Origin: Clostridia bacterium
GTDB taxonomy: Bacteria; Bacillota; Clostridia; Christensenellales; CAG-917
Assembly (NCBI GenBank): GCA_017553325.1
Contig: JAFZMH010000004.1
Coordinates: forward strand, 31,138 to 95,137
DNA length: 64,000 bases
Reading direction: 5' to 3'
The translations under genes were made by a program, and so were the position numbers. The notes beneath the pieces are model-generated. The model did not search any database and was not told where the DNA came from. It saw only the letters and a program-made list of their open reading frames with translations. This document shows, one piece after another, positions 39,301 through 44,115 of this stretch (position 1 is the stretch's first letter; every line of letters starts with the position of its first letter).

Positions 39301-41495
39301 CCTGAAATCGTCGAACTTGACACAGTGTACGCACCTATGATGCCACCGACTTTTGTATCGCCTATGACCTGACCTTCGTTTTCGCACCCTGCAATCGTTG
39401 CAAGATTGTTTGAGATACCGCCTGCGATACCGCCGACCTCGTCAACGCCCGTGACTGTACCGTAGTTTTTGTTTGTACCCGCAAAGGAAGCGGAGGTGCC
39501 CGTCATATAGCCGACGATGCCGCCCACTTGTTGTTTTCGCCCGGTGACTGCGCCGTGATTTTCGCAGTTTTTGATTTCGTTTTTGCTATAAGCAACGATA
39601 CCGCCCGTTTCATCATAACTGCCTGACGAATAGTTGGATTTGACTTCGCCGTGGTTTTGGCACCCTTCAAGCTTGCCCGTCGTGTATGCGACTATACCGC
39701 CGACTCTGAGTCCCGCGCAAGTCACGTTTGCATAGTTGTAGCAGTTTTTGATGTTGCCGCCATCCGAATAGCCCACAAGACCGCCGACGTATGCGTTGCC
39801 CTCGACCTTCGACTTTGGACTGTCCGAAGAAGCGCCCTTGTTGCACCCTTCCATCGAACCGCCGTTCATATAGGCGACAATGCCGCCGGTATACTTTGTG
39901 TCGGCAGCGCTTGTCGACGTCACGTTGCCCGCGATCGTGAGATTTTTGATCTTCGTTCCGTTTGTATAGCCAAACAAGCCGACGTATGGCAAATTTCTTG
40001 AAATGCTGAGCGTTATCGTCTTGTTGTTGCCGTCAAACTCCGCCGCCTTAAACTGTTTCGACGCCCCCGCTTCACCTATCGGGTTGAACAAATTGCTCGA
40101 GACGGTGATGTTTGTCCCCGTCACCTTGAAATAGCATCCTTCAAAAGTGGTTGAGTTTGCAAAAGTATTCGTCGTTGAATTGTCAAAAGAGTGTCCGTTG
40201 ACACTATCGAAAGATTCACCTGTGTTGATAATGGTGTAAATGTTGATGAGATGTTGCTCGGTCTCTATGAGGAACGGGTTGCTCGAACTACCCCACGTAC
40301 CGTCCGTTTTGCTTCCGCCGCAACCGAAGTCGCTCTGTTTCCAAACCGCGTACAGTGTCACCGCAAACGCATCGTTATCGCTTGACAATTTGTATGGAGC
40401 GGAATGCGTCGCGCTTGTCGCATAAACTTTGCCGAGCGTATATGCTGAATCGGAAACTTGTGCAGTAGAGGTTTCAGACCAACCGACAAGAGTGTATGAA
40501 CCGTCGCTCACCGTATAACCGGAAGCCGCAATCGTAAATGACTCGTTGTAATAAATGGTTTGAACGCCGTTCGTCGCAATCGTACCGTTGACGGTTTTGC
40601 CGGAAGGTGCGTTCTTGTTGTAGGTTATCGTACCTTTGTTTGCAACCCAGTAAGCATAGACTGTCGGGCTCTCGTTCTTTATCCATCTGCCGGAACTGTC
40701 AATATACGCTGTCCCTTTGTTTGGCGTGCCATCCGCATTGAAAACCTTTGTGCCGGAACCGCTCGTGCCGGTATAGTAGCCTTTGAGAGTATAGCCGGTT
40801 TTATAAGAACGGCTAATGTTGCTGACGGCACTACCGCCGGTCACACCCAAACTCGTCGAACCCTCCGAAGTCGGGCTTTGATTGTTGATTGTAATCGTGT
40901 ATGTCTTTGCTTGGAATTCAATTCGAATATTGCGGACGTCGCTCCATGCAGTCGAGCTACCACCTGATGAGCAGTAGAAATAGAAAGTGCTGACCGTATT
41001 GTTGTCATACCAGCCGGAAGTATAATCTTTGTTATCGGTATCAAGGGTGTGGGACTGAGACAACATCTGCGTACCGCTGTTGTTGTTCTGCTTTACGGTA
41101 AACGTGAACGTGTACTTTTTGCTCTTTGATTCAACGTGGTGGAATAACCTGAATCGGACGACGCCCTTTTCGATGAATGTCTTCAAATCGCCGGTTGCAC
41201 TCAAGGTTCTGTTTCTGTTGTCGGAAGCACCGAATAAAGTACCAAAGTCAACCTTGTCCCAAACGTTATAGCTTGTGATACCGCTATCAAACGAACTTAC
41301 ACCTTCATCCCAGGAACCGGCTGCGTCTGCAACGTCTGCTTCGATTTGTCCGTTTTCAATCGCATTTTCTTCGACGACAAAAGAGGCGGAGAGGACCCCT
41401 GCGAAGACGAAAACAAAAAGTAAGGAAAGCAGGAGGACGTTTGCCCCCAGTCGTAAGAATTTGTTGTTCCTTTGCGTTGTGTTCGTCTTTTTCAT
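21315..41495 (-). CDS. Giant repeat-rich surface protein (GLUG, InlB-B and MBG-like repeats)
   Basis: 6726 residues in one uninterrupted frame of 20,181 bases. A signal helix (about 16-37) is followed by InlB-B-like repeats (about 200-390; GYTLKGYYTG, VTLYAVW), then five blocks of GLUG-type repeats with dozens of GG(I/L/V)(V/I)G motifs (about 500-890, 1600-2470, 2800-3170, 3590-4380, 6250-6510). These alternate with MBG/YDG-like immunoglobulin-type repeats (about 1090-1500 and 4650-6030). Several GLUG blocks open with a pattern like WGTSNNPFIIETYEHL. Such proteins are exported adhesins or matrix proteins. There is no LPxTG, SLH, choline-binding or other C-terminal anchor; the last 75 residues look like the opening of one more GLUG block. 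AGGAG precedes the ATG. Cysteines are rare. Confidence 0.9.
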   Translation of the reverse strand: MKKTNTTQRNNKFLRLGANVLLLSLLFVFVFAGVLSASFVVEENAIENGQIEADVADAAGSWDEGVSSFDSGITSYNVWDKVDFGTLFGASDNRNRTLSATGDLKTFIEKGVVRFRLFHHVESKSKKYTFTFTVKQNNNSGTQMLSQSHTLDTDNKDYTSGWYDNNTVSTFYFYCSSGGSSTAWSDVRNIRIEFQAKTYTITINNQSPTSEGSTSLGVTGGSAVSNISRSYKTGYTLKGYYTGTSGSGTKVFNADGTPNKGTAYIDSSGRWIKNESPTVYAYWVANKGTITYNKNAPSGKTVNGTIATNGVQTIYYNESFTIAASGYTVSDGSYTLVGWSETSTAQVSDSAYTLGKVYATSATHSAPYKLSSDNDAFAVTLYAVWKQSDFGCGGSKTDGTWGSSSNPFLIETEQHLINIYTIINTGESFDSVNGHSFDNSTTNTFANSTTFEGCYFKVTGTNITVSSNLFNPIGEAGASKQFKAAEFDGNNKTITLSISRNLPYVGLFGYTNGTKIKNLTIAGNVTSTSAADTKYTGGIVAYMNGGSMEGCNKGASSDSPKSKVEGNAYVGGLVGYSDGGNIKNCYNYANVTCAGLRVGGIVAYTTGKLEGCQNHGEVKSNYSSGSYDETGGIVAYSKNEIKNCENHGAVTGRKQQVGGIVGYMTGTSASFAGTNKNYGTVTGVDEVGGIAGGISNNLATIAGCENEGQVIGDTKVGGIIGAYTVSSSTISGCTNKGAIGKSGAVNVGGIAGYTLATISRCTNYSAGTVTGASQLGGIVGNISSGTSTILGCSNQGNVTGTGQDAGGIAGVWAGTIKGCTNTANVKTATNSGGILGRTATAGINVNHCYITTGTIGQSGVANVGGIIGNLAVTSSTVQYCVNDKSTVTGASGSTGAILGTNTSNPANVFTSCFAINNVAQGFSGTANTTYTPTGCWSIYRDASHLTGNNPKAAVLPSIDSAYLIPYTSSGSSPSPTTWPNTATLSAANANPANEPLYNIDGFAVKIAKASGHYFSSRTSATTNVNNNYFTPTSVLKDYDDADGVTVLYEASLGNLGATLYVSDQAITTNGFTTAEYNNAPQGIAVTVPISAPYSVVETYGGASYTATGVFRELPVSPSYTGTVRYFMKISGPDGSQDPNDYYETTIEYADHWLDDSATPMPTAAGSYTHSAVVYLNGEKIGVVAQANFTITKRVFTVSNLWMAYESEATGLTTQNNTNFKYKGIAQGLSHVYVKYNNNTDTYADLTSNATIQNAVFGATPFKINNTYYGDPAVKFSSGSFKATNAGNYTFKIELNDTTNYALKYGVSGSEVNSITFSFTIAARSLTTNASMFAFGYSNEATQVTNSGKAKDVQSWYQNNNDWSLNYSSVYATANQAQSASPALVYIASECPDYFKLYFRYDSSSSVYALTASTNTYSSMSVIGDIYDDTTIEGRNFEFYYEDENTPGLYHLYEGVTKSALVMPSQFYKRTSDMNNDFYIETVTENDVDMGLKGFKPELKLGNMVLQAGDTVGSKDVTVKLTGRGNYAGSVYVRYTVMRSDFGGDFLKSQEGTKNYDWGTSNNPFIIETYEHLLRLSAIVNGADAWNSLTSLNDNVAPSITATSYQNGYFKFSDELGNTLPTLVANLDTGFVPIGRDSNHYFAGWFNGNKSGSYDRIKLNLQGADMNYVGLFGYTSGATLFNFELKPATSGSINMTGTSDYVGSLVGYAANNTRIYDVINRVNVTGHDYVGGVVGYGAVNISGTSNTILVRNYGAVSGNENVGGILGYAVGSMVGVVNDGTVEGNKAVGGLVGRATASIKLNGNQYNINNGNVTGGSDTWTGGIVGYYQPAAANHFTGLKVANNLHVTGGTGNYTGGFFGILSSSYVQTLGDNNEITISGLQVSSDGAYVGGLVGQYSSGSKLFTIKNIKLSGASTVTAEGKNYVGGIIGYGKYVTLDGVKFIAPSGSSTWSIVGSSYVGGLAGMLASGGQNEITNASRVNTNVSGVSYVGGYVGKFETTKAINFTPILRYNGASPSTAADLPSNRTYIKGKNYVGSLFGYVVGTGYENNDGNTANDSMIKIGASNGYTNVYACVMNNGASGSVVGGLVGYAAKVAIALESNIDTGYYFKVNTKDTVNSQNKGGVFNSSATVNYWGGLVGILGENANIVSVMPGGYFSATAWTTVSGVGNYVGGIVGFVTPKAGSYLSSDSTIFGNTVKFNTKYSESTGSITATGNFVGGLIGFMGVDSQSINADIGSHVVLPSGVLASDRAAESPYYPKADGNTVLFNPTYNATNALFGTAQNEQNISGKNYVGGLIGCVAADDTSAFGARIEFENAQLPGAYTTLSGDIAVYSGTNDSKIKASGSSGTYGRNVGGLVGAITGAQNTSTMTRVFASGANTGDSYGDCGVWGVQNVGGLVGRLEGNTEINNSFFATITRNVNTPYSYSHVVGTTNVGGLVGFMTGGLLKNSVGLGMTFKDVSAQATKSGVVGSKNGGTITDSWAIYHKAYVDPVNNATEEQKKGTTAMPYTDYIDESRGRGVIIISGYSSGGASNLVYNFVPTFEEVAQMVGLMGSVAANKQEVTKELAGGAGYISVACGLPNFASLTCHQLVIYNATGNEETYSIDEFAAKDSTNNVVYLKLAMSKKSFSIAIQPITFKNVPPFSGTNNSTAAKKNLTDHYIAPANDAAYKATADKAYYDNKTGNETINNGYISHAEGITYIKNSGFKIGEYNKDFDIGSQETPYIISTKGQWTSFAQAVRGGTSYEGKYVKLTTNLTGSNKVSSSELAGDYTTDGQTKDNHTINFRGTFDGDGHTIEVNASVGGSSGARLSLFPNAAGATFKNLTVSGTIKTVTSESTGDTDSESGNHTVSAGQSNGWDVAGFVGKPFGSVKFVNCTNSAAVTGYRNVGGFVGFVSDGLTVTIIDCINKGAMRSYEAAGAYSDSDQPNVGDAVLDFDGGTGGFIGNVKGNTVLDSCRNDGTVRGPQNLGGIVGRSTKTLNIYNCANTGAITGDSGYNTDANEASNVTVVAQYLWSYCAYEQKGTYNCLNYVGGIVGKTAGSSAALNMYGCYNEATITAYGSIAGGLVGSVGTYKPLKSWFGGNPDQTDCGVDSTIAYCYNKGLVQTGGDSNKCIQGWMTNGVNRTSGSMAGGIVGVFGSGKIAYCYNTADVIAHGGDGYAGLWVVRVGGIVAHAQPAGSNGSYRTITITECYNTGLIQAPATRRCAAVSTWPDNALKMGGSIMGFIDWADYSSEINAALTITNCYSAPNCYYNAKRESGKKYSNLGTYDNTDQMSSGRICSLADMTALMRSDGAIAPDGNWIAGGQVTGKGSASGHVTASSAATLIDSNGNSIKNTSNEFSPQYNSSFKAGTLNGWVYIYGCLPQLAIFTLGTKKSMSMLSTSYGRNMYQEFVPQQAGGQYSPYIIRDGIHLMGMTALTSASVGSCYYDFNKIYVDFANSSATGDVQGESNNVKNETVLGINLPVDANDDYKYNENNVYIGNAYKGITTPTGSSYVTGKSYFLFEKGAVISQGDLVAGDSKSYNNKRTAWQNKNYYYNSDTATSMSSGATIETSRLWPISYVGHKTLFMGTLNAHGGLVKGVNIQIGGTTGMDVGLFTKVSNATIKNLAVSGSIKAYTNSTNSSHVVSVGGIVGRAGAGTKLEGCSAGYDDSNALTVVANASGYNPSGYVGGIAGVADTAGYDKNGTAQNVTGAEINFINCEVKNATINTFKNSVGGIVGYATSTQNTESGNTTVNITGCKVSKATIQTTAGKTDDACGTKAGGIIGAQDNLVSLNISSCSVGTSQLTPQNTASVTIKGEHSIGGVIGVAGRHLTIEDTKVFGETEIKRATWGSTVTNSSNYGTAIGGLIGYTPSKSDAGGETPNILLKGSLLFAGKITATTATSNSGYVESVGGVVGYFGEGAQFMTGSTIYIVGTIDTASLTNVQNIGGAVGQVANAAFSGNFYAAPTITATNGVNVGGFIGTATGRCTILPDNVNIQIGGNIQAKQYVGGFIGYIGQSAKLDIGPSSYGGKPYNGSLNITIDDALSFTLTVGNSTTTKTCEPTIITASNGYVGGIVGANKGVSANGGGIAIYKGNIKNEGQVVSGTVSITGSGNNRTVTINSRKDYAGGLIGLNQGAFTISGATLENSGNVDGDKYVGGSIGALALGNITGTAQNRVIFKNTGAVDGNKYVGGAIGILANNVSYANFLNGGTVKSSSSATNKMAIGGAIGYIGWVNDAFGAAPANFAVSYSHIHAEYSSTTQTLNLSVTGGAGSDVGGVGGVIGIISAQTTWGDGNTFYVAGDVTASNVVNVGGTVGLIQAANVEITNMLAYDTKVEGYDNVGGIVGNINGNDAVILNSFNVTVTPTKGVYYHSTAATVYYGGIVGKANLADGHETDASTSYWVKAYNNDELAELDIDSITDLGKRRSITLDGTTMDQSFFENHATPHDWKSTITEGVTWNTYLTVTRAGDIPDGFTVQPHNVETEDGNYTYYDYENGSFKAFSTGTENTGWYFVYSYDSRFQVNTTYNSEVEPNNYEGNYYTYNGSSYTEAANGEFWKDGNTYKFRNGNLSFWKYIAQCYSDDEAGWGSSWGAVTSSAIVYSGTYSSNGDITSGTNGDYLHAYADAPSVSGYYLYAEASGTGLEKVWVAGSPVRLFVKIDKTSTAVQNVAVYYRVVNAGKALVYNGAPRYAPISVDMPFSENETQAKALSEQYTYLYNASQAYPTNAGNYTTSIDIYYSPTGTASIFKVGYITSMSWQIKTRDIKTHFAGTNGTYGATNGYEGDGIAPSTMANSIKVTLTNISPLDNEDYTHYLNFKFVVKKDNVDYGSPVYFNTRCLTNANLDDNESYFYVTYGSSYSTEPVSAEVRGLANTSTGAVTANTVVNVDHTFDPLSHARDQLSTTVSSEYHYDNKIRTYILVFHFKNAGQYSVTVTTDTQTPQGISGNNVKTNYKAPTPANGSATVNKRVLSINGYTEAGQHDYDGDSYSNQFYIGSGTDLTSSAQWKSEDDLFYKDSNDVVHGIDDFGLAILWDKLDNAHTTVSTSIAHTSASAITNVAPFTFTEMHVTTIDGPLHNGIDVNGFKNYGDYYLYVENTETADGNYQLNTTGLTAYSTGYRLKLYGISDNAISVTWTTTTAQQRTKEYNKAVGSVTVTFTATKSLKYFADTVNEYFDIYRLSSGNTQDTGDNRAPKAECPEIEISGTPVNNVLTVTLNTGTYSNGQIKDGVNAGSYYFFIYGNGDSNIAITFTNGSYHTEHTVTRLDYTITKKALSLSYTWKSGGNAQHEYVYTTGDRGVDKIDISGLLSGDSVGCTSGSTNYLNMSVSCTYTNFDNQTVVEYVTSPVTGSANGTAKISVQNCKKVGTYTLTFAGFTSTNYSLTPLPGAITWEITKRPVQLVSVTGGSGVYKNATYSPGVTVTCAGTNHNLSDGNFTFTYGTDTLAVTVNYTDISGDNDQNRRKMRDVGKYSITIGGIKYNDSGDSALDNYTFSGNASAEFTVTKKEITATFTGTGDSGAETYTAGDNVRQNYTYNGNYKGVEKVTVTGLETGDTLQGARGVVVTPTNVTGAYNAANYTLTRTVDASNPESLTVHSVSISCLSGTYASNYSLSSSSTKSASWTIAPLAITVPSSNGWTNSNHYNYSGAAQSPTITSIVLGGSVTRNRLNTTYDSENDLFKERFNGIYPQPPQGESGEFIVLHISRDDAENKDGSSVGEYTARVVGFSVEGGNVIGHAYTSNYTFTLGGEELDADFEIIPAIITVSLAPQQSTITKVYNRSATAPSGRYPTITFGYPVGFEGDEISDEDVTLSNGSYRNDANTADDYNVAWYNGSPTSKMMRYKVTISDSNFAFAIDLEAENPYDMDDWVSGYIGMINPRPVTIDLNMRSGKAYKVYDGNATFATWSSGQATSNNYRSGRGFSVEAGGVDSGVVSGDAITITATFAESASGRSTYDAYVNGVYSTGGNNYALGGNYHKKLHFVVSGNGVVENNYTYGISGFISGKGTTFDLFDSDDSTNATGNGQSGVGTIDIAIERLSITTVAYSNTMQSYANADNTFNTTWLAIAGTSNQIIDASVTISVANGWRYQSGVDTDPPASVVEGGKEYRNYTTKTGRADSAELGAVLKDSTNKGKELNYNLRKQPTLIIGYFVSIEEGEYQGYFKINSMAGLMLATYYYSMNFVATTGTGGDVNSAPTENVWTSLATASEYENNNPPSGYQSWEAYFNEKIAEYNANKPNNTVPNATLEYEETFGEWGYWAHKLVDRTAYSKFIQVKDISGVLTEGDIRILAGQWQDWSAHLTNFLPTTVGNAVTVVGAMFTNHSGAPFIGIYDGGGYSITNVNVIGFATSPSQATYNVGMFESVGYGEVEIDENNTFSGYGQVKEVNLRDWSISFTDGNNTGDTINVGGIIGLDNQRSTLNNGSFHGTINVYAPYSTVNVGGIVGKFVDTGISTPIDVVYGAIALGNIYVNGSTVNAGGIVGNYAGTTCTVKNVVSLTGIFSAGASGYIGGLIGTSANSSVLATADGKSNTYVTDSVVNMYTQQAVNKKVGNLSNAAGVSYSDLIAGSTTAYVSAGGNDPYKYLGGGGVSRGIYDVLDDLPLSATTLHESPRLVDLIKVYVLRYEKSTTTHGSGQAQITVYRIADSYLVGSALGTSASPIIIKNQQHVAYLREFRFATFTLANNVDMYTNYSTSPYAGAFYGTVNTASAGLKINLINSATAQMFEVELANHALSTGQSAVIVTSA

Positions 41496-41544
41496 TTTCG
41501 TTTTCTCCTGTTTGTCGTCGCACCCTCACGGGCAATGCGAACTT

Positions 41545-41581
41545 TATTTAATATTTTATATTAAATATACAAATAGAGCAA
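41545..41581 (-). promoter_or_regulatory. Putative promoter and operator of the giant gene
   Basis: On the minus strand TTGCTC (41581-41576), a 17-base spacer and TAAAAT (41558-41553). The -10 is overlapped by an inverted repeat TATTTAATAT / ATATTAAATA (41545-41567, 3-base centre). The region is very AT-rich, so chance is possible. Confidence 0.4.
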
Positions 41582-41690
41582 TCGTTTTATTGGAAAAATT
41601 ACAAAAAAAACAAAAAATTTTTACAAATTTTGCATTTAACCCGTTTAGAACGCCAAAATTTTATTCAAAACTTTTTTTATAAAATAAAAA

Positions 41691-41708
41691 AGCGAGCAAA
41701 AACTCGCT
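41691..41708 (-). terminator. Distal terminator of the spoIIE-PHP gene run
   Basis: AGCGAG / CTCGCT stem followed on the minus strand by TTTTTTATTTT, some 200 bases past the PHP gene. Confidence 0.7.
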
Positions 41709-41761
41709 AGGCTTCAATTCATTTTTCCGTTTATACTATCCCCTGTGCAACCCACAAAAAA

Positions 41762-41779
41762 ACAGGCGTAAGTGCCTGT
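41762..41779 (-). terminator. Proximal terminator of the spoIIE-PHP gene run
   Basis: ACAGGC / GCCTGT stem with a 6-base loop, followed on the minus strand by seven T. Confidence 0.75.
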
Positions 41780-41803
41780 CTTTTCAACTATAAATACAAT
41801 CTC

Positions 41804-41929
41804 AAAAACCACGATATTGTGATGAGTGACGCGAAAGATGCGCACGCGAGCACCAAAGTGTACAAAGCGTACACGGTGTGCGAGGGCACGCAAATCTGAC
41901 AAAGTCAATCGCGCAATAGTGCGGTTTTT
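41804..41929. mobile_element. MITE-like element, copy 1 (overlaps the PHP stop codon)
   Basis: 126 bases with imperfect terminal inverted repeats: AAACCACGATATTGTG (41806-41821) against AAACCGCACTATTGCG on the other strand (41912-41927), 12 of 16 matching. The inside is a large imperfect palindrome centred on GTGTAC / GTACAC. The interior aligns with copy 2 at 62227-62348 (shared GCGCAC, CGAGCAC, AAAGCGTA, TGCGAG, GCACGCAAA, CTGACAAAG). It codes for nothing. It overlaps the last codons and stop of the PHP gene. Confidence 0.7.
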
Positions 41930-42780
41930 GTCCGCGCGTCAAGCAAAAAGACAAAGTCTTTATCTTCGTCACCGTGAAAATCACTTCCGCCTGTTTGCAA
42001 AAGCCCATACTTCCTAGCGAGGGCGACAAGGTCCTGCCTATCTTTATCGGTGTGGGAGGGATAATTGACCTCAATACCATCCAACCCAAACTTCTTCAAC
42101 CCCTCGACAAGCATATCGAGCCTGCCGTCCAAGAGGTATTTTTTCGGGTGAGCAATCGAGGCGATACCGCCATACTCTTTGATAAGTTTTACGGCATCTA
42201 ACGGGCTCAAACGGCGGGTTTCGCAATACACCTTCCCACTCGTGCCGAGCCATTTGTCAAAGGCTTCCTGCACGTCTTTGACGTAGCCCTTTTGCACCAT
42301 ATCGCGCGCCATATTCATGCGCCCGACACCCTTTGCCGAAAAGTCTATATCCAGTTTGAAACCGTAGTGCGCGAGTTTCTCACCTATGCGCTTGTTGCGC
42401 TCTATGCGAAGGTTTTGCGCCGCGTCCAATGCGGACAAAAATTCGGGGTTTTCATACGGAATATTGTAGCCCAAAATGTGTATTTCGCACACGGCAAACG
42501 TCGAGAGTTCCACGCCGGGGACAAACTTTATGCCCACCTCTTCCGCGCGCTTCTTGCCTTCGGCAAGCCCTGCCACCGTGTCGTGGTCGGTGATCGCCAC
42601 AACGTCCAGCCCGCCCTTCTTTGCCCAGTCTACGACCTTTGTGGGCGTCATGGAACCGTCGCTCGCCGTCGTGTGCGTGTGAAGATCGGCCTTGAGCGGC
42701 GGCAATACGTTGCGGTTGGGACCTTCGCCGTGGTGCAAATTTGTTTTGAACGACTGCGTACCCTTCTTGTCAGGTCTCAT
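41905..42780 (-). CDS. PHP-domain metal-dependent phosphoesterase
   Basis: 291 residues. The PHP metal motifs are present: ADLHTHTTASDG (31-42), AITDHDT (62-68), VELSTF, and the late GGSDFHGD. This is the YciV/RNase AM-like branch, whose members hydrolyse 3',5'-nucleoside bisphosphates or degrade RNA 5' to 3'; the substrate is inferred. The chosen start at 42780 overlaps the end of rmuC by 11 bases and has GCGAGG before it. The final codons (ALLRD, stop) lie inside a MITE-like element, so the native C-terminus may have been replaced by the insertion. Confidence 0.85.
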   Translation of the reverse strand: MRPDKKGTQSFKTNLHHGEGPNRNVLPPLKADLHTHTTASDGSMTPTKVVDWAKKGGLDVVAITDHDTVAGLAEGKKRAEEVGIKFVPGVELSTFAVCEIHILGYNIPYENPEFLSALDAAQNLRIERNKRIGEKLAHYGFKLDIDFSAKGVGRMNMARDMVQKGYVKDVQEAFDKWLGTSGKVYCETRRLSPLDAVKLIKEYGGIASIAHPKKYLLDGRLDMLVEGLKKFGLDGIEVNYPSHTDKDRQDLVALARKYGLLQTGGSDFHGDEDKDFVFLLDARTKTALLRD

Positions 42781-44095
42781 CTGCCACCTCGCTTCCAAAA
42801 CCCGACAGATAGTCGCTCGCGGCAGGTTCGAGCATATCTTGCCCGTCCTCTTCTCCGCCCGAAAGCTTGCTCACCTTGTCAAGTTTTTGCCTTATCATAT
42901 CCGTGCGTTTTTCCGCGTCGCCGAGCGTCGTTTGAACACGGCTCAGGTTGTCGCCCGTCTTGCGAAGTAGCGTCGTAAACTTCTCGAAATCAGCGACGAA
43001 ACTGCGTAGCAGTTTGCTTATCTCCGCGCTGCGCTTTTCAATCGCCACGCTCTTGAAGCCCATTTGCAGGCTGTTCAGAAGCGCCGCAATCGTAGTCGGG
43101 CCGCAGATGACTATGCGATATTTGTTTTGCACGTCCTCAACGAGCCCCTCGCGCTTGATAATCTCCGCATACAACCCCTCGGTTGGGAGATACATAATCG
43201 CAAAGTCCGTCGTCTTGGGCGGTTTGACGTATTTGTCGCGTATGCTCATAGCCTCTTGCTTTACGCGGTTTGCAAGCGCCTTGACCGCCTGCTCTATGCC
43301 GTCCGCGTCCGCCGCTTCCGACGCTTCCACCAGTCGCGCGTAGTCCTCCATCGGGAATTTCGCGTCAATCGGCAACAGCACCTCGCCGTCGCCCTTCCCC
43401 GGCATACGTATGACGAAATCGACTGCGTCGTCGCTTCCGCGCGTCAGGCGCACTTGCTTGTCGTACTGCTCGCTCGTGAGTATTTGGCTGAGCAGGCTGT
43501 CGAGCGCAACCTCGCCCCAAGTGCCGCGGGTTTTGACGTTTTTGAAAATTTTATTGAGGTCGTTCACTCCGCTTTGCAAACTCTGCAATTCGCCGAAAGT
43601 GCGGTTTATCTCTTCGAGACGCTTGTTCACCATCTCGAAGGACTGGTTGAAACGTTTTTCCAGCGTTGACGACAACTTTTCGTCCACGGTTTCACGCATC
43701 TTTTCAAGTTGCGCTTGGTTGTCCGCCTTCACCTCCGCGAGGCTCTTGGCGTTTGCCTCGGCGACCTTTTTCAGGCTCTCCGCAACGTAAATCTTCATCT
43801 CGGACATGGCTTCACGCAAAGCTACGAGTTTTGCGTCCGTGTTCTGCGTAAACACGTCCACTCTTTTCGCAATCGCTTCCGTGCTCTGCGCCTGCGCGTT
43901 CAGCGCGCCCGTTGTCATCGCTCCGCTCATGCGTACGGCGGCGTCGACTTCCGATTTCAGACGCTCGTTTTCCGCGCGAACGTCCGCAAGGCTCACGCCT
44001 CCGCCCGCACGCTTTTTGAGCGCAATTATACCGACGACCACAGCCGCCAGTCCAACCGCTATGCTCAGCGCGAGCAGTATGTACACTCCTGTCAT
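42770..44095 (-). CDS. rmuC: RmuC-family DNA recombination protein
   Basis: 441 residues. One N-terminal transmembrane helix (about 3-25) is followed by a long heptad-rich coiled coil (about 35-180), then the RmuC nuclease-like core (about 190-390), including TRGTWGEVALDSLLSQIL, LPIDAKFPMEDYARL and the conserved PTEGLYAE. RmuC limits DNA inversions in E. coli, probably by cleaving recombination structures; the mechanism is not settled. AAGGGGAT precedes the ATG at 44095. It lies in the run spoIIE-tilS-hpt-cca-rmuC-PHP. Confidence 0.9.
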   Translation of the reverse strand: MTGVYILLALSIAVGLAAVVVGIIALKKRAGGGVSLADVRAENERLKSEVDAAVRMSGAMTTGALNAQAQSTEAIAKRVDVFTQNTDAKLVALREAMSEMKIYVAESLKKVAEANAKSLAEVKADNQAQLEKMRETVDEKLSSTLEKRFNQSFEMVNKRLEEINRTFGELQSLQSGVNDLNKIFKNVKTRGTWGEVALDSLLSQILTSEQYDKQVRLTRGSDDAVDFVIRMPGKGDGEVLLPIDAKFPMEDYARLVEASEAADADGIEQAVKALANRVKQEAMSIRDKYVKPPKTTDFAIMYLPTEGLYAEIIKREGLVEDVQNKYRIVICGPTTIAALLNSLQMGFKSVAIEKRSAEISKLLRSFVADFEKFTTLLRKTGDNLSRVQTTLGDAEKRTDMIRQKLDKVSKLSGGEEDGQDMLEPAASDYLSGFGSEVADET

Positions 44096-44115
44096 TTTTT
44101 TATATCCCCTTTCGT

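Noticed and set aside
23610..39305. Several long plus-strand frames (23610-24467, 25989-27056, 37989-39305) opposite the giant gene
   Set aside because: They are shadows of the repeat-rich frame; translations are Arg/Val-rich with no start signals or family features.
28000..40000. Regularly repeated short sequences that could look like a CRISPR array
   Set aside because: They are in-frame codons for GLUG motifs of varying spacing, with no constant repeat-spacer pattern and no cas genes.
41714..41908. Possible 64-codon gene after the PHP gene
   Set aside because: It coincides with the MITE-like element and a terminator and has no ribosome site.
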